A stretch of 64,000 nt of DNA from Nemophila menziesii (Eukaryota; Streptophyta; Magnoliopsida; Boraginales; Hydrophyllaceae). The stretch is taken from the NCBI GenBank assembly GCA_029959085.1, contig JARWIR010000024.1, positions 18,650,296 to 18,714,295 on the forward strand. Direction: 5' to 3'. Positions 35,356-46,700 of this stretch are shown piece by piece; position 1 is the first letter of the stretch; each line of letters starts with the position of its first letter. The notes under the pieces were generated by a model, which was given only the letters and a program-made list of their open reading frames with translations, did not search any database and was not told the origin of the DNA. The position numbers were made by a program, and so were the translations under genes.

Positions 35356-36435
35356 AATCATTCTTGGGTGTTTTTGGTGTTTGGTGTTTAAAATCTTCTT
35401 TTTTATCCTCCTTGGTGGTTTATGGGTTTATATGTTTATGTGGTTGTGTTTGAACTAAGTATGTGGTGTTTAAATGCTTTTAATTAGTTGTGGGTCCGTG
35501 TTTTGGACATCTAGGATATTACTACTTTGGTTTGTTTGAATATTATTTTAGGATGCTATGGGTTTTATTTGGATAATTGGTTAAATTTGCTATGTTTTTA
35601 TCTTGAATACTTATAATCTTTGCTTTGGATATTTTTGTTGCTAACATTTTCTTTGATGATATAGGTACTATTACATCTAATCCTTGATATTGCTCCTTAG
35701 TCCCTATAGTTTGTTCTTTTTATCTTTGTTCTTAAAATGTTTGAAAATTGCATTTTGGTCCCCAAAAGATTTTTCAAAATTGCGTTTAGTCCCTAAAACT
35801 TTTGAAAAATACATCTTGATCCCTTGCTTTTCAAAAATTACATTTTACCCCTAAAACTTCTTCAAAATGATTTCAAGTATTCTTTTAGGGAGAAAATTGT
35901 CAATCAAACTTTTACAAAATTGAAACAAACTCTATGCATTATGTAAGGGGGAGTCTTTGTTAAATCTTATTTAAAAAACTCAAATGCTTAGACTAATCAT
36001 TTATTTCATATATTGAAACTAATCGTTTGTGTCATTAGAAAGCATATGAAATGAAAATCTATCGATCAAGGAGTTGGTAAAATGTCTCTATCCTTAGCTC
36101 TTGCTTTACAATTATCTATCTTTGTGCATCTCTTTCAAAAATCATTTTTAATCCTAAACTCTTACACACTCTCTAAGTCATTGTTTAAAATCTATTCACT
36201 CGAGTTTTTAGCTCTTCTATTCTTAGTTGTTTTACCCCGTCTTTTTGATGAAGACAAAGGGGGAGAAATATGTGCACTAAAACTTTCAAAATTGCACTTC
36301 ATTTATCTCACAAATGCATCTCAAAATCTTATATGCTTTTTGTGAGAAGGAGCTTAATTTCATTAGTGCTTAAACTTTCATATCATTCCTAAGGTGTTTT
36401 AGTGAAGGATTTGTCATCATCAAAAAGGGGGAGAT
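35356..36435 (+). other. 3' non-coding region and polypurine tract of D
   Basis: No long frame with a recognisable domain. At 35690-35880 a phrase like TTTTGGTCCCTAAAACTTTT recurs with changes about four times, alternating with CAAAATTGCATTT. The polypurine tract AAAAAGGGGGAGAT abuts the 3' LTR at 36436. Confidence 0.65.
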
Positions 36436-37823
36436 TGTTGGCATATAGCCTCCCTTAATAGGTTGTTTTAATGTGACAAATCCTCTTATGATTAGTGTGC
36501 TAATTACTCTTATTTTATTTATCCTATCTTGCACTATTATTCATCAAAAACACTTTTCACACCATTCTTATTATATCTCATTGCATTCACTTTTATTCAT
36601 ATCTTTATGTTCTTTGAGATATAGCTTTAATGATCAACTTCAATGTTTACAAGAATGATGTTATCTACAACTTTCATGAAGAAGATTTATTGATCCGAGA
36701 ATCATAGCATAAGTCATAATCCTTCAAAGTTACTTGGCGCGGTACACCGGACGAAATGCGCGGTACACCGGACCAAGAATGCGGACCAGGGCGCGGTGCA
36801 TAAGCTAGTCCGACCAGAGAGTTGGAAAATCTAACCGTTGAGGTGCGGTACACCGCACGAAACTTGCGGTACACCGCAAGGAAGGTTTTTCTGCACAAAA
36901 AGACAAGTCATAAGGAATATATCCGTTGGGAGATTAATAGATCCGTTGGATCCAATCCTTATGACCGTTGGAAGCTATTTTCTGCTATAAATTGAAGCTC
37001 TTTGAAGGCTACAACTACACCAACTAATTACAAACATTAAGGGGCTCAATTGTATCATTCAAGAAGGTGTCAAGAGCTATACATAGTCAAAATCAATCTT
37101 AGTGAGCTTATAAGTCCTTTCAAGGAGTTAATCAAATTAGCCACAAGATTCTATCCACTCAAGAGGAGTTTACAAGCTTCATAGTTCATATCCACTCATT
37201 TAGGAGTTTAGTTACAAAGCTTTTATAAGCACCCCTTTAAACACTTTTCCTTTCCTCTTAGTTCTTGTAATAGATTAAGAGAGTAGTGTAAGCATAGGTT
37301 GTATGCTTGGTTCCTTGTGTTGGTGATAACACAAGTGTATTTCCTTCGTGGTTTCGAAGAGATTGTCCTTCGTGTTATCGAAGAGGTTGTAAGGGTTATT
37401 GTGTTCTCGACCCGGTTAAGAGAGACACGGGAGCTTAGTGAAAAGCTTGAAATCCTAAGGAGGCTTCCTTAGGTAGTGGATGTAGGGAAACCGAACCACT
37501 ATAAATCGTGTGTATCTTTCTATCCCTACTCTTTTACTTTCCGCACTTTATATGTTTGATAATATGCTAGCATGAATATTGTGATATTAATTATCTAGCT
37601 CTTCTAACATTTAGTCATCTTGAGTAGTAAGAGATTAGAAACTTGTTTTACTTGTATCGCTTTCATATCAAACCTCTTAGCTTACCTATTGTATGATCCC
37701 TTAGGTGTTTGATATATTAGTTGACTTAGAAGTTTCTTTCTTAAACTTATAATTGTCCAAAAGATTTTTAATTAGGCATTAATCTTATTAGTAATCCTAT
37801 TCACCCCCCCTCTAGGACTTTCA

Positions 37824-38140
37824 AAACATTCAGTTGCTTATTCTCGTCATTTTTTTCAATGATTGTAATTCTTATCTTGAAGCAAACTTGTACAATTTCA
37901 AGTTAAATCTTCTCTTTCAAAATCATATATTTGAAGAGGTATATGAATTCCGATTAATCTTTACTCTCTATTAGAATATATTTTCAAATAGAGATGAAGT
38001 AATCAATTATATTATAATATAACATAAAAAATTAAAAAAAATATATCTTACCTCAAGAATTACTTACCTCTATATAACAAAAAAAATTATGAAGAGTCTC
38101 AAATCATATTAGCTCGGTTGGTGAAGTCGTGCTGATAACG
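37824..38140 (-). other. 5' leader of F next to its primer site
   Basis: In minus sense this begins ACGTTATCAGCACGACTT directly after the 5' LTR and continues as AT-rich untranslated leader until the D insertion. No ATG-led frame of note. Confidence 0.55.
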
Positions 38141-38387
38141 TGTTGAAACAATATGTAAAAGAAACTAGTTGATGAGAGGCTATATGGAGATAAGAAGAGT
38201 ATATTATTATATATGGATTTCCATCTTACTTTGAGGGAATGTAGAAGCCCTTTATATAGGCAATATGAGACTATCCAACTACCCTACTAATTACATAATA
38301 AGTAGGATGTTACAAGGGATAAATGTGAAGGTTACACCACCCCACTACTCTATAATAATAATATCCACTAAATAATATGTCATAACA

Positions 38388-38476
38388 ATATTTTTTTATA
38401 TTACATTTGTTGAAATTGTTCTAATTAACTATTATGTTTTTAATAATTAACAAATAGGAAGGTAAGTTTAAATTTT
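38388..38476. other. short AT-rich spacer with a dispersed repeat fragment
   Basis: About 45 bp near 38405-38450 is, in reverse complement, ~85 % identical by eye to 15861-15905 (TTTGTTAATTAT, then TTAATTAGAACAATTTCA). It is a fragment of some dispersed repeat, family unknown. Confidence 0.4.
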
Positions 38477-40262
38477 TTTTATTTTTTTACAATTGACGTG
38501 CCTAAAGGCACAAAAGAAAATGAAAGTTGTAATTAATCTATGTCGATTCTGTTGAACTTTTCAACAAATCGGAACAAATTGTTGTTGTTTAGGTTGAGCT
38601 CTGTGGCTCTGTACCTAAGCTCTTTTGCAAGTTTATGCGCTTGACCATTGAACTTTCTAGGAATATAATTGAAGATGATGGGTCCAAATTCAACGACCAT
38701 TTGAGTGATCTTCCTTAAAATTGATTGAATTTTTCAACTTGCGTCTGAACCTGCCTAATACCTTGTATGCCATCAAGGTTGTCTAAAAGGATGACTTTAC
38801 TTTCATCAGGAAGATTCTTGCAAATCTCAACAACCTTGAGAATTGCTAAAGTTTCTCCCTCTAAGACGTAATTTCTATAAATCGTGGTCTTAAAGTTTTC
38901 TTTGCTTCTTCTTCTATTATGGGTCTTTACGATACCTATCCCTACTGCTTCAAAACTATGACTAAAAGAGGCATCACATCCAAGGGTGATATCTACTTCA
39001 TTTCTTGTACTTCCCTCAATTTGTAAAGTATCTCTTAATGGTATTTTGTTATTTTAGGTGTTGATTTCTTCAATCAATACCGCGAATTTCTTAAATAAGT
39101 TTATTAGTGTTATAGATCAACTGATCCCCATCAATGTTGTTTTCTTCATGTAACGCTTTCATCTTGGCTTTCCAATCATAATATAAAATGTTATTTTATT
39201 TTTCTCGCAGCCTCCTTCCATATATATTTTAATGACTTCAATTCCATCCATTATCCCAAATTCAAATTTGGATTATCTATATTTTGAGTTGTAACGAAGA
39301 ACCTGCCCAGATTTCCTTACTTACAACACAACACAACACAAGATGTTCAACTGTTTCCGTATTATCATAACACCATTGACATTTATCTATATCTGCACAT
39401 TTCTTTTTGTATAAGTTCTTCTATATGGGGATTGAATTATTACACGTTTCCACACAAAAATCCTTATCCTTTTTGGTATATTTGAATTCCAAATGATTTG
39501 CCAGATTCTTGAGTTGTACCTTTTGGAACCTTTTGATGATTGAGGTTTCTTCACTACCTGTAAATTAGTGGGAAATTTTTAACCTATTTTAGTAGTTTAA
39601 GTAGCATCAGTAGAGAAAGGCCATATTAGTTTATCATCATTAAAAGTATCAAGTAAATGAATTCTAGTAATGTAGGATATTATTGGGTTTGGGAAAGTTT
39701 TGTATAGAATCTCACTATCACATTTAAGGGAGTCTTATTTCCATAACTGGCTTACCTTTGTGAATTTACAATTGGTGGGTTTCTCCAATTTCCAATTTGT
39801 ATCTACCGACCTGACATTCCAGATGTTAACGTGTTCTCCATTCCTGATATGATATTCCATATTTTTTTATAAAATCTCTTCCTTTCATAATACTCGCCCA
39901 ACTCCACGTGCTGCTTAGATGTAATTTTATATCCATGAAACTTTTCTTATGAAAATAGATACCTTTAAGAAACCTAGTTGCTAAAGTAGAAAAAATTGAA
40001 AAAGTCTCCATGCTTGAGAAGCTAGAAGTGTAGTATCTATCCTCTTGAAATCTTTGAAGCCGATTCCACCTATTAATTTACCAACTGCTAGTTTTTCCAT
40101 GCCATCCAATGGATCTTGTTACGTTCTCCAGAGTTCCACCAAAAGTTAGAGATTGCAGAGATAAGTTTATTACCAAGAAGGCATAGGATAAGAAACAATA
40201 GTAATGGTATAATTATGGATAGATTGTAGTATAGCCTTAATAAGTACTTCCTTACCACATTC
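38477..40262 (-). pseudogene. 5'-truncated LINE (L1-type) ORF2 remnant, minus strand
   Basis: Read on the minus strand from 40262: GKEVLIKAILQS (reverse-transcriptase C-terminal region), a zf-RVT region near 39420-39330 (CQWCYDNTETVEHLVLCC), and an RNase H domain near 39000-38620 that starts with GCDASFSHSFEA. A/T runs at 38477-38488 look like the eroded poly(A) end. Several stops and frame changes interrupt it. It is the same general type as the plus-strand LINE at 16465, so two independent dead copies are present. Confidence 0.78.
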
Positions 40263-40640
40263 TGATGTGATTGAAAAAAAATGAATGACGGGTACGAAAG
40301 AAAAAATATATATGTCGTCTCCCAAGGTGTGACAAATAAATGTAACTAATTGACACCTCCAGAGAGCTAACTACCGCAAGTGTACAGATCGTTGACAAAT
40401 AATAAAAATAAGCATGTAAAGAGTATCGTCTCACCAGGGACCAATTTGTTAATATAAAGCTCGTATTCCTAGAAAGTCTAAATGTTTAACTTGCTAACTA
40501 CTAAAAAAAAAATAGAAATAATTTTTTTGTGTTTGGTTTTCAATTAGTAACTGTGACGCAATATTAAAACTAGATTAATCAAACTAAATAAGAAATCTAA
40601 TAAACTGAGAAGAATGAGAGGAGAAATTAGATTGAGTTTG
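40263..40640 (-). mobile_element. fragment of an Athila-type LTR, minus orientation
   Basis: ACCGCAAGTGTACAGATCG followed by GTATCGTCTCACCAGGGACC resembles the end segment of the other Athila LTRs read in reverse (for example CTGCAAGTATTACAGGACGT and TCGTTCGCAGGGA at 61580-61640). Neither end of this piece is complete. It abuts the orphan LTR at 40641. Confidence 0.5.
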
Positions 40641-42010
40641 TGATGTCTCCATTTTTGTTCTAATTATATGCCCTTAGACGACATCTTTTTAGGTGAATAT
40701 TTGACTTATTTGATAGACTTTTAGGCTTATTTCGTTATATTTTATTTTCTCTCCTTGAATTTATAATATTTCATTTTTAGATCTTTTGGTACGTTAATTC
40801 GTTTGTTTTTTGTGAAAAGTTATTAGGTCCATGGATGCTAGGGAGAACCAATACAAGGAGAAGAATCAAGAATTAAAGTCCTAGATCGAGTGAAGAATTC
40901 AAAGGCGAGAAAAAATTTCCCGAAGAATTGACTAGGAAAGTTGCAAATCTGGAAGGCTGTTACTAATCGCTGATTTCGAGCCTCTTAGACATGGAGTCAG
41001 CCTTTGGGTCGTGAAATAGAGATTTTTCCTTATTGAGTTAGGAAGATTTAGCAACTGGAATGAGTCAATTTGGAGTTGATTTGAGAAAGTTACAACCGTT
41101 TTACTAAGGCTTGCACATCAGTTACGGAATTTCAGTTAAAAGAATGGATTTGGGCTTTTTAATATTTCACTTATTATTCTTTTGGAAAAGCCCAATCCGT
41201 TTTCTCTCTTATAAATAGGCCTTTAGACCTTTATTTTAAGGAGAATTCATTCGACTCTTAATTTTGAGAGCTAAAGTTAAGACAGAAGGCAGAAGAAGGA
41301 GTTAAAGGTGAAGAATCTTCATTCTTCCACCAGAAGTCAATTCCAACTCCCCAATTAGGTTCTTTTCATAATTGAACATGAACACATTTATTTTATTTTC
41401 AGTTTTTATTTCAGTTATGAACTAATTCCTTTTGTACTTGAGAATCGCTACATGGGTTGAACCCAATTCTATTTAATTGATGTTTTTCTAATTTGGGATT
41501 TCAGTATTTAAATTGGATTTAATATTGTGTGTTGACTATTACTTTAATTTCAATTATTATCTTTAACGTCATGAACCAAGGTTAGTTTACAGTATTTAGG
41601 CTATTCACTATAGTGGCGTAATGATCACCTTGACAGGGGGTTTAAATACAGACCTAGGTAATAGCCGCTGATATTCGCCAATGACCCTGACGGGCTTGAC
41701 TAACCATGCAACCAATGAGGTAAGAGACTTAACCATTCAAAAGTAGTTGTAATCATCCTGACGGGGTTTATAATACCGTAGGAGATCTTCTAAGTCCACC
41801 CTGACGGGGTTAGGAGACATTAGAGTCCCGATTAGCACAAAAACTATATCATTTACTTTTCCGTACTTGCAATTCTTCTACTATTTGATTCATACCTGAG
41901 TTGTACCTATTCCGTCCCTGTGAACGAAACCCAATTTATCGAATATTACTTGGACAAGCGTACACTTGCGATATGTGAGTCCTTAACTTTTATCACATTA
42001 TTTATAACAC
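40641..42010 (+). mobile_element. orphan Athila-type LTR (possible solo LTR)
   Basis: It starts TGATGTCTCC like B, carries TTATAAATAGGC (TATA box, ~41209-41219), then four or five copies of CCTGACGGGG, and ends in the ACAAGCGTACACTTGCGATA region. The usual ...ACCACCA end and primer site are missing: at 42011 the sequence passes straight into the LTR of B. It is a diverged relative of the B LTR, so either B inserted near its 3' end or its own tail was lost. Confidence 0.7.
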
Positions 42011-43573
42011 TGATGTCTCCCTAATTGTTCTTATTTTCGACCCTTAGGAGACATCATTTTTGGTGTTTATTTAATTAATTTGATAGACTTTTGGACTAAA
42101 TATGCAATAATATGATTTTCCTCTTTTATTTCTAGCATTTTTAATTTATTAAGCTTTTGCACGTAATCTTGGTATTTTTAGTGTAAAGTTTACAGGTTTT
42201 AGATGTTAGCTAGAAGAAGAATCCGAGGAGAAAGTCAAAGATCGTGAAAATAAAGTCAAGACTTGAAGATAAATCACGAAGATATTATTTTTAGAGTTGA
42301 AAATCCATTTTCCAGGTCATAGATTTCTGATTTCGAGGTGCTTAAGAGCTGATTTAGCCGATGACCTTTGAAGAGAAAACATTCCTTATCGAGTTACGGA
42401 ACTTTAGCAACTGGAATGAGGTCAATCGGAGTTATAACGCATCGGGAAAAGCCGTTTTAGTGAAGGCATATCAACAGTTACGGGATTTTGGGCTTAGAAA
42501 TTGGGCTTGGACATTTAATTAGTGTTTTATTTTCTGGTCCAAGCCCTAATCCGTTTTTATGCTTATAAAAGGAGGTCAGGACTTTTATTTTTGACACAAT
42601 TCACTTTTTACAAGATAAAACACCAGAGAGAAGCAACAGAAGGAAGAAAGAAGAAGCTACAAGAGCTGGAGTGGGTCTATAGCTCCGTTCGTAGTCATTC
42701 CAATTCCGGAAATTAGGTTCTTTTCATATTTTAATTTTGTAAACAATATGAATTCTATTTCTTTTAATTTCGTATTTCATTTTAATATGAGCTAAGCTTT
42801 TCATAGTGCTTGAGAACAAACAATGGGTGAATCCTAATTTTATGAAATAACGAATGTTGAATTTGGGTTTCTGTTAAATTAAATTAAATTGGGGCTTTTA
42901 CTATTTTCGATAATTTGTGATTATTTACTGTTTTTAGAGTCGCGAACTAAGAACAGGTATTAGTATCTAGGCTATTCCACATATGTGGCGTGTGGATCAT
43001 CCTGACGGAGGGTTTAGATATAGAATTAATTATTCAATCTAGGATAAAAGCTATTGATTCTGACGAACTTAGCTAATTCTAGGGCCAATGAGGTAATAAA
43101 ACTTAATCATCCAACGGTGGATCATATTTACCCTGACGGGACTAGTGACACTTTAGGATCGCCTTATAGTCCACCCTGACGGGGGTATAAGGAATTTAGA
43201 ATCCCGACCATTGTAATTGACCAATTTAGCCCTTAAACAACATAAGTTAGGAAATAAGATTGGGAGGATCCTTGCGTTCTCAAGTACTACATCTCATACT
43301 GCGTTTTCACTCATTTTACTTGCGTCTTAGCTTCTTACTTGCATTTATAATTTGTCTTTCATTTAGTAGTTTTAATAAACAAAACCAAACAAACATTTTA
43401 TTATCTTTTACTTTCATAAGTGCATCAATCACTATTTGCTAGACATTGTGATCAACCATTCCGTCCTTGGAACGAATCTGATTTATCAGTTATACTACTT
43501 GGGACAACCGTACACTTGCGGTTGTGGTTTGATTTACATTTGCATTTATTTTAGAACACACAAAGGACCACCA
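42011..43573 (+). repeat. 5' LTR of B
   Basis: 1,563 bp. The TATA box TTATAAAAGG at ~42563-42572 implies transcription from about 42600. CCTGACGGGG or close variants recur at about 42997, 43130 and 43175. The end CACAAAGGACCACCA leads into the primer site. Confidence 0.85.
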
Positions 43574-43579
43574 AGTTTT

Positions 43580-43597
43580 TGGCGCCGCTGCCGGGGA
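43580..43597 (+). other. primer-binding site of B (tRNA-Asp type)
   Basis: TGGCGCCGCTGCCGGGGA lies 6 bp after the LTR end. It is close to the complement of a tRNA-Asp 3' end, which Athila elements use to prime minus-strand DNA synthesis. Confidence 0.85.
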
Positions 43598-43717
43598 CGG
43601 TAGCGTGTGACCACGGTGTTTATCCTTTAGTGATAGTTGCATTTATTTTTATTTTTGTTTTTATCAGTTTTACGCTTTTTGTTTGTCTATTTCTTTTCAG
43701 GTTCTTAGGTTTGGTGT

Positions 43718-46700
43718 ATGCGAAGAAGGCTATTCAAGGATCTAGAGCCAACACCTCCGATCCTTAGTAATCTAGAATCGTTAATCAGATTTGCGAACAA
43801 GAGAAGAAGGGAACAAGAAGCCTTAGAAGAGGAAGAATTAATTAACAGAATGGAGGAAAATCAACAGAATGGACAAGGCCAGCTAGACGCAAATGGCAAT
43901 CCATTAACACCTCCAGGCATTATTCCTCAAGTTCAACCACCTCATCCAAATCCGCAAGTTCAGATAGTGATGAATCAAGATCCTTGGTTTACAAATGGTC
44001 CTCCAGAAGTTCCATTCCGCGCTCCTGCTATAGGAGTAGGTGCTCCAGATATTAATGTTCCGAGATTCCGTCCGAATCCGGGTATGTTGGCGCAATTCCA
44101 AAATTTTGGGAATTTTCGTGGAAGACCATCAGAAGATCCTCTTAGAGCGGTACAGAAATTCAAACAGATATGTGATTCTTATATCACACAAGGAGTCTCA
44201 AGAGAACAGATGTATTTTGCGGCATTCAAATTCTTTGTTATTGATGGAGCAAGTGAATGGCATGATACACAAGATCCGACACAGATAACCATTTGGGATC
44301 AATTAGAAGCTGCGTTTTTCGACAGGTATTACCCAAGTAACATGAGATTAGATGCTGAATTAGAGTTAACTCATTTCCGTCAAGAGTATGATAAAACTGT
44401 GGGTAAGAGTTGGACAAGATTTCAGATGTGTTTGCGTAGAGTTCCCACTCATGGCTTTTCAGAACAACAAAAATTAAAGATCTTTTACAGAGGCCTTGAT
44501 GGGACTTCGAGAGAAAAATTGGATACTTTATGTGGAGCAGGTTTCCTTCAAGTTTAACCTGCTCATGCGAAGATTATCTTAGAGAGAACAGTTAAAAATG
44601 AAGTTGGGTGGAATTCAGTAAGAACGCCAGTTAAAGGGGTGAATAATGTTGACATGGAAGATAAATTTAATACGCTTGAGAATAAAATTCAGAATACCAT
44701 AGAGCAACAATTGAAGCAGCTTACTTTAGCTGTAAAGGAAGGATTTTCGGGTAAGAAGGTAGCTGTGCATGCTGCACAAGAGGTGTATATGTGTTCTATT
44801 TGCAGAGTTGATGATCATGATGAGGAAAATTGTCCAAATAACCAAGAATCCGTGATGTTTATGTCCAACAGAGGTAATTTCAATTCGAGTGGTAATGGAT
44901 ATCAGCCTAACAGAAACCATCCTGGGTTTCAATATTCAAATCCTAATGGGGCAGCCAATCCTACATATGCGTATCAGCCGCGTCCCCAAGGTAACAACTA
45001 TAATCCAAGACCACACAACAATTACCAAGGAGGACAGAATCAAGGTAATTATGTACAAAGACAAGCTCCTCAGAATAATTACGATGAAACGCTAAACCAG
45101 AAAGCTTTACCTGCCCATCCACAAGAAGGAGTAGTTACCCTTCAGAAAACCGTTGAAAATTTGATTGCTCTACAGACACAAGCATTGGAACGTTAAAACG
45201 CAGCTGAAGCAAATATGAAGTTGTTCCAGAATCAGCTAAGTCAAATTAATAAACAGCTGAACCAACGTCCACAAGGACAACTTCCTAGCGATACTGAGAA
45301 TCCGTTACAACGTGAAGATTGCAAGGCTGTTACATTAAGAAGTGGTAAGAACCTCCCTCCACCTCCTTTTCCCGTTATGAAAGAGAAAGAAGTTCCAAGA
45401 AAAGAAAAGGGAGTGGGTGAGAAAGAAAAAGAGAATGAGAAAGATAGTAAGGTTGAAGAAATAGTGAGGCCAACTGAGATTCCAAAGAAGAAGAATGATG
45501 TTGTGATTAATCGCCCTCCACCACCATTTCCATCTCGAGTTCAGAAAAAGGGTGATTTGGGTGATTTTCAGAAATTCTTTAATAGAGTGAAGGGCTTAAG
45601 TATTAATATTCCGTTACTTGAGGCGATTCGAGATATTCCTAAGTATACGAAATTTTTGAAGAGGGCCCTCACTAACAAAAGGCCTTACTGTGATAACGAG
45701 ATGATTGGCCTTCCTGAAGAATGTAGTGCGATTTGCCAAAGTAAACTACCTCCAAAGTTAGTTGATCCGGGGAGTTTCACAATTCCGATATCAATTGGGG
45801 AAGAATGGAAAGGAAAGGCGTTATGCGATTTGGGGGCAAGCATCAATTTGATGCCCAAATCGATTTTTGATAGGTTAAAAATTGGAGAAGCAAGACCTAC
45901 GTCTATGGTCTTGCAAATGGCGGACAGGTCTCTTGCACATCCTGAAGGCCGAATTGAAGACGTCCTCGTTAAGGCAGGTACACTTATATTTCCCGTTGAT
46001 TTTGTAATACTTGAGTACGATGCAGATAGGAATGTCCCCATTATTTTGGGTAGACCATTCCTAGCTACAGGGCGTACACTAATCGATGTAGAGAACGGAG
46101 AACTAACGATGAGGATACAAGATGAGGAAGTTAAATTCAATGTATTTCGAGCTATGAAATTTCCAGATTCTCAAGAGGATTGCTTCCGCATGGATGTAGT
46201 TGAGCAGGCATCGCAAGAGGTATTTAATGGTTTAAATTTTGATGATGTTTTGCAGGCGGCTCTAACTTTAGATTTGCCTGAGATGATGGAAGAGCTTGCC
46301 GAAACAGTGGCAGCTCTAAATTCTGAAAATCCGAAGTATAGGCGTCCTGCCTATGAACCTGTGAGAGAACCGGGGGAGATTATTCCTAAAAAGAAACCTT
46401 CAATTGAATCTCCTCCGGAATTGGAAGAAAAATCATTGCCAGCACATTTGAGGTATGCATATTTGGGTACTAATGAAACTCTACCTGTTATTGTTTCAGC
46501 TAATTTAACAGGTCCTCAAGAAGATAAACTGTTGCGTGTGTTGAGAGCCAATAAAGAAGCAATAGGTTGGACAATTGCTGACATCAAAGGCATTAGTCCA
46601 TCCTATTGTCAACACAAAATCATACTTGAAGATAACAACGCACGCTCAGTTGAAGGTCAAAGGAGATTGATGCCCGTGATGAAGGATGTAGTGAAGAAAG

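Larger units (their letters stand above)
30879..37823 (+). mobile_element. D: non-autonomous Copia element with gag and a second ORF, no pol
   Basis: LTRs 30879-32267 and 36436-37823 both start TGTTGGCATATAGCC, are about 1,389 bp long and differ at roughly ten sites by eye, so the insertion is young. The exact duplication AAACA flanks it (30874-30878 and 37824-37828). The tRNA-iMet primer site TGGTATCAGAGC is at 32270-32281, and the polypurine tract AAAAAGGGGGAGAT ends at 36435. Internal content is a gag-like ORF, a palindromic island, a second ORF, and ~1.1 kb of non-coding DNA. No integrase, RT or RNase H is present. Primer site and gag type suggest a derivative of SIRE/Maximus-like Copia. 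It inserted into F. Confidence 0.9.
20963..38387 (-). mobile_element. F: decayed minus-strand Copia retrotransposon hosting two later insertions
   Basis: LTRs at 38141-38387 (5' in element sense) and 20963-21128 (3') share TGTTGAAACAATATGTAAAAG and following sequence, and the exact 5-bp duplication ATATT lies at 20958-20962 and 38388-38392. In minus orientation the 5' LTR has TATATAAAGG and is followed by ACGTTATCAGCACGA, a leader/primer-site sequence common in plant Copia elements. The polypurine tract CCAAGGGGGAGTG lies inside the 3' LTR edge. The 3' LTR lacks about 80 bp present in the other, apparently lost between short GAGGGA repeats. I recognise no coding sequence. The remaining internal parts are 21129-22279, 28914-30878 and 37824-38140. 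Confidence 0.85.

Noticed and set aside
45685..46140. 151-codon minus-strand ORF
   Set aside because: Antisense to the protease region of the pol of B; no domain of its own.
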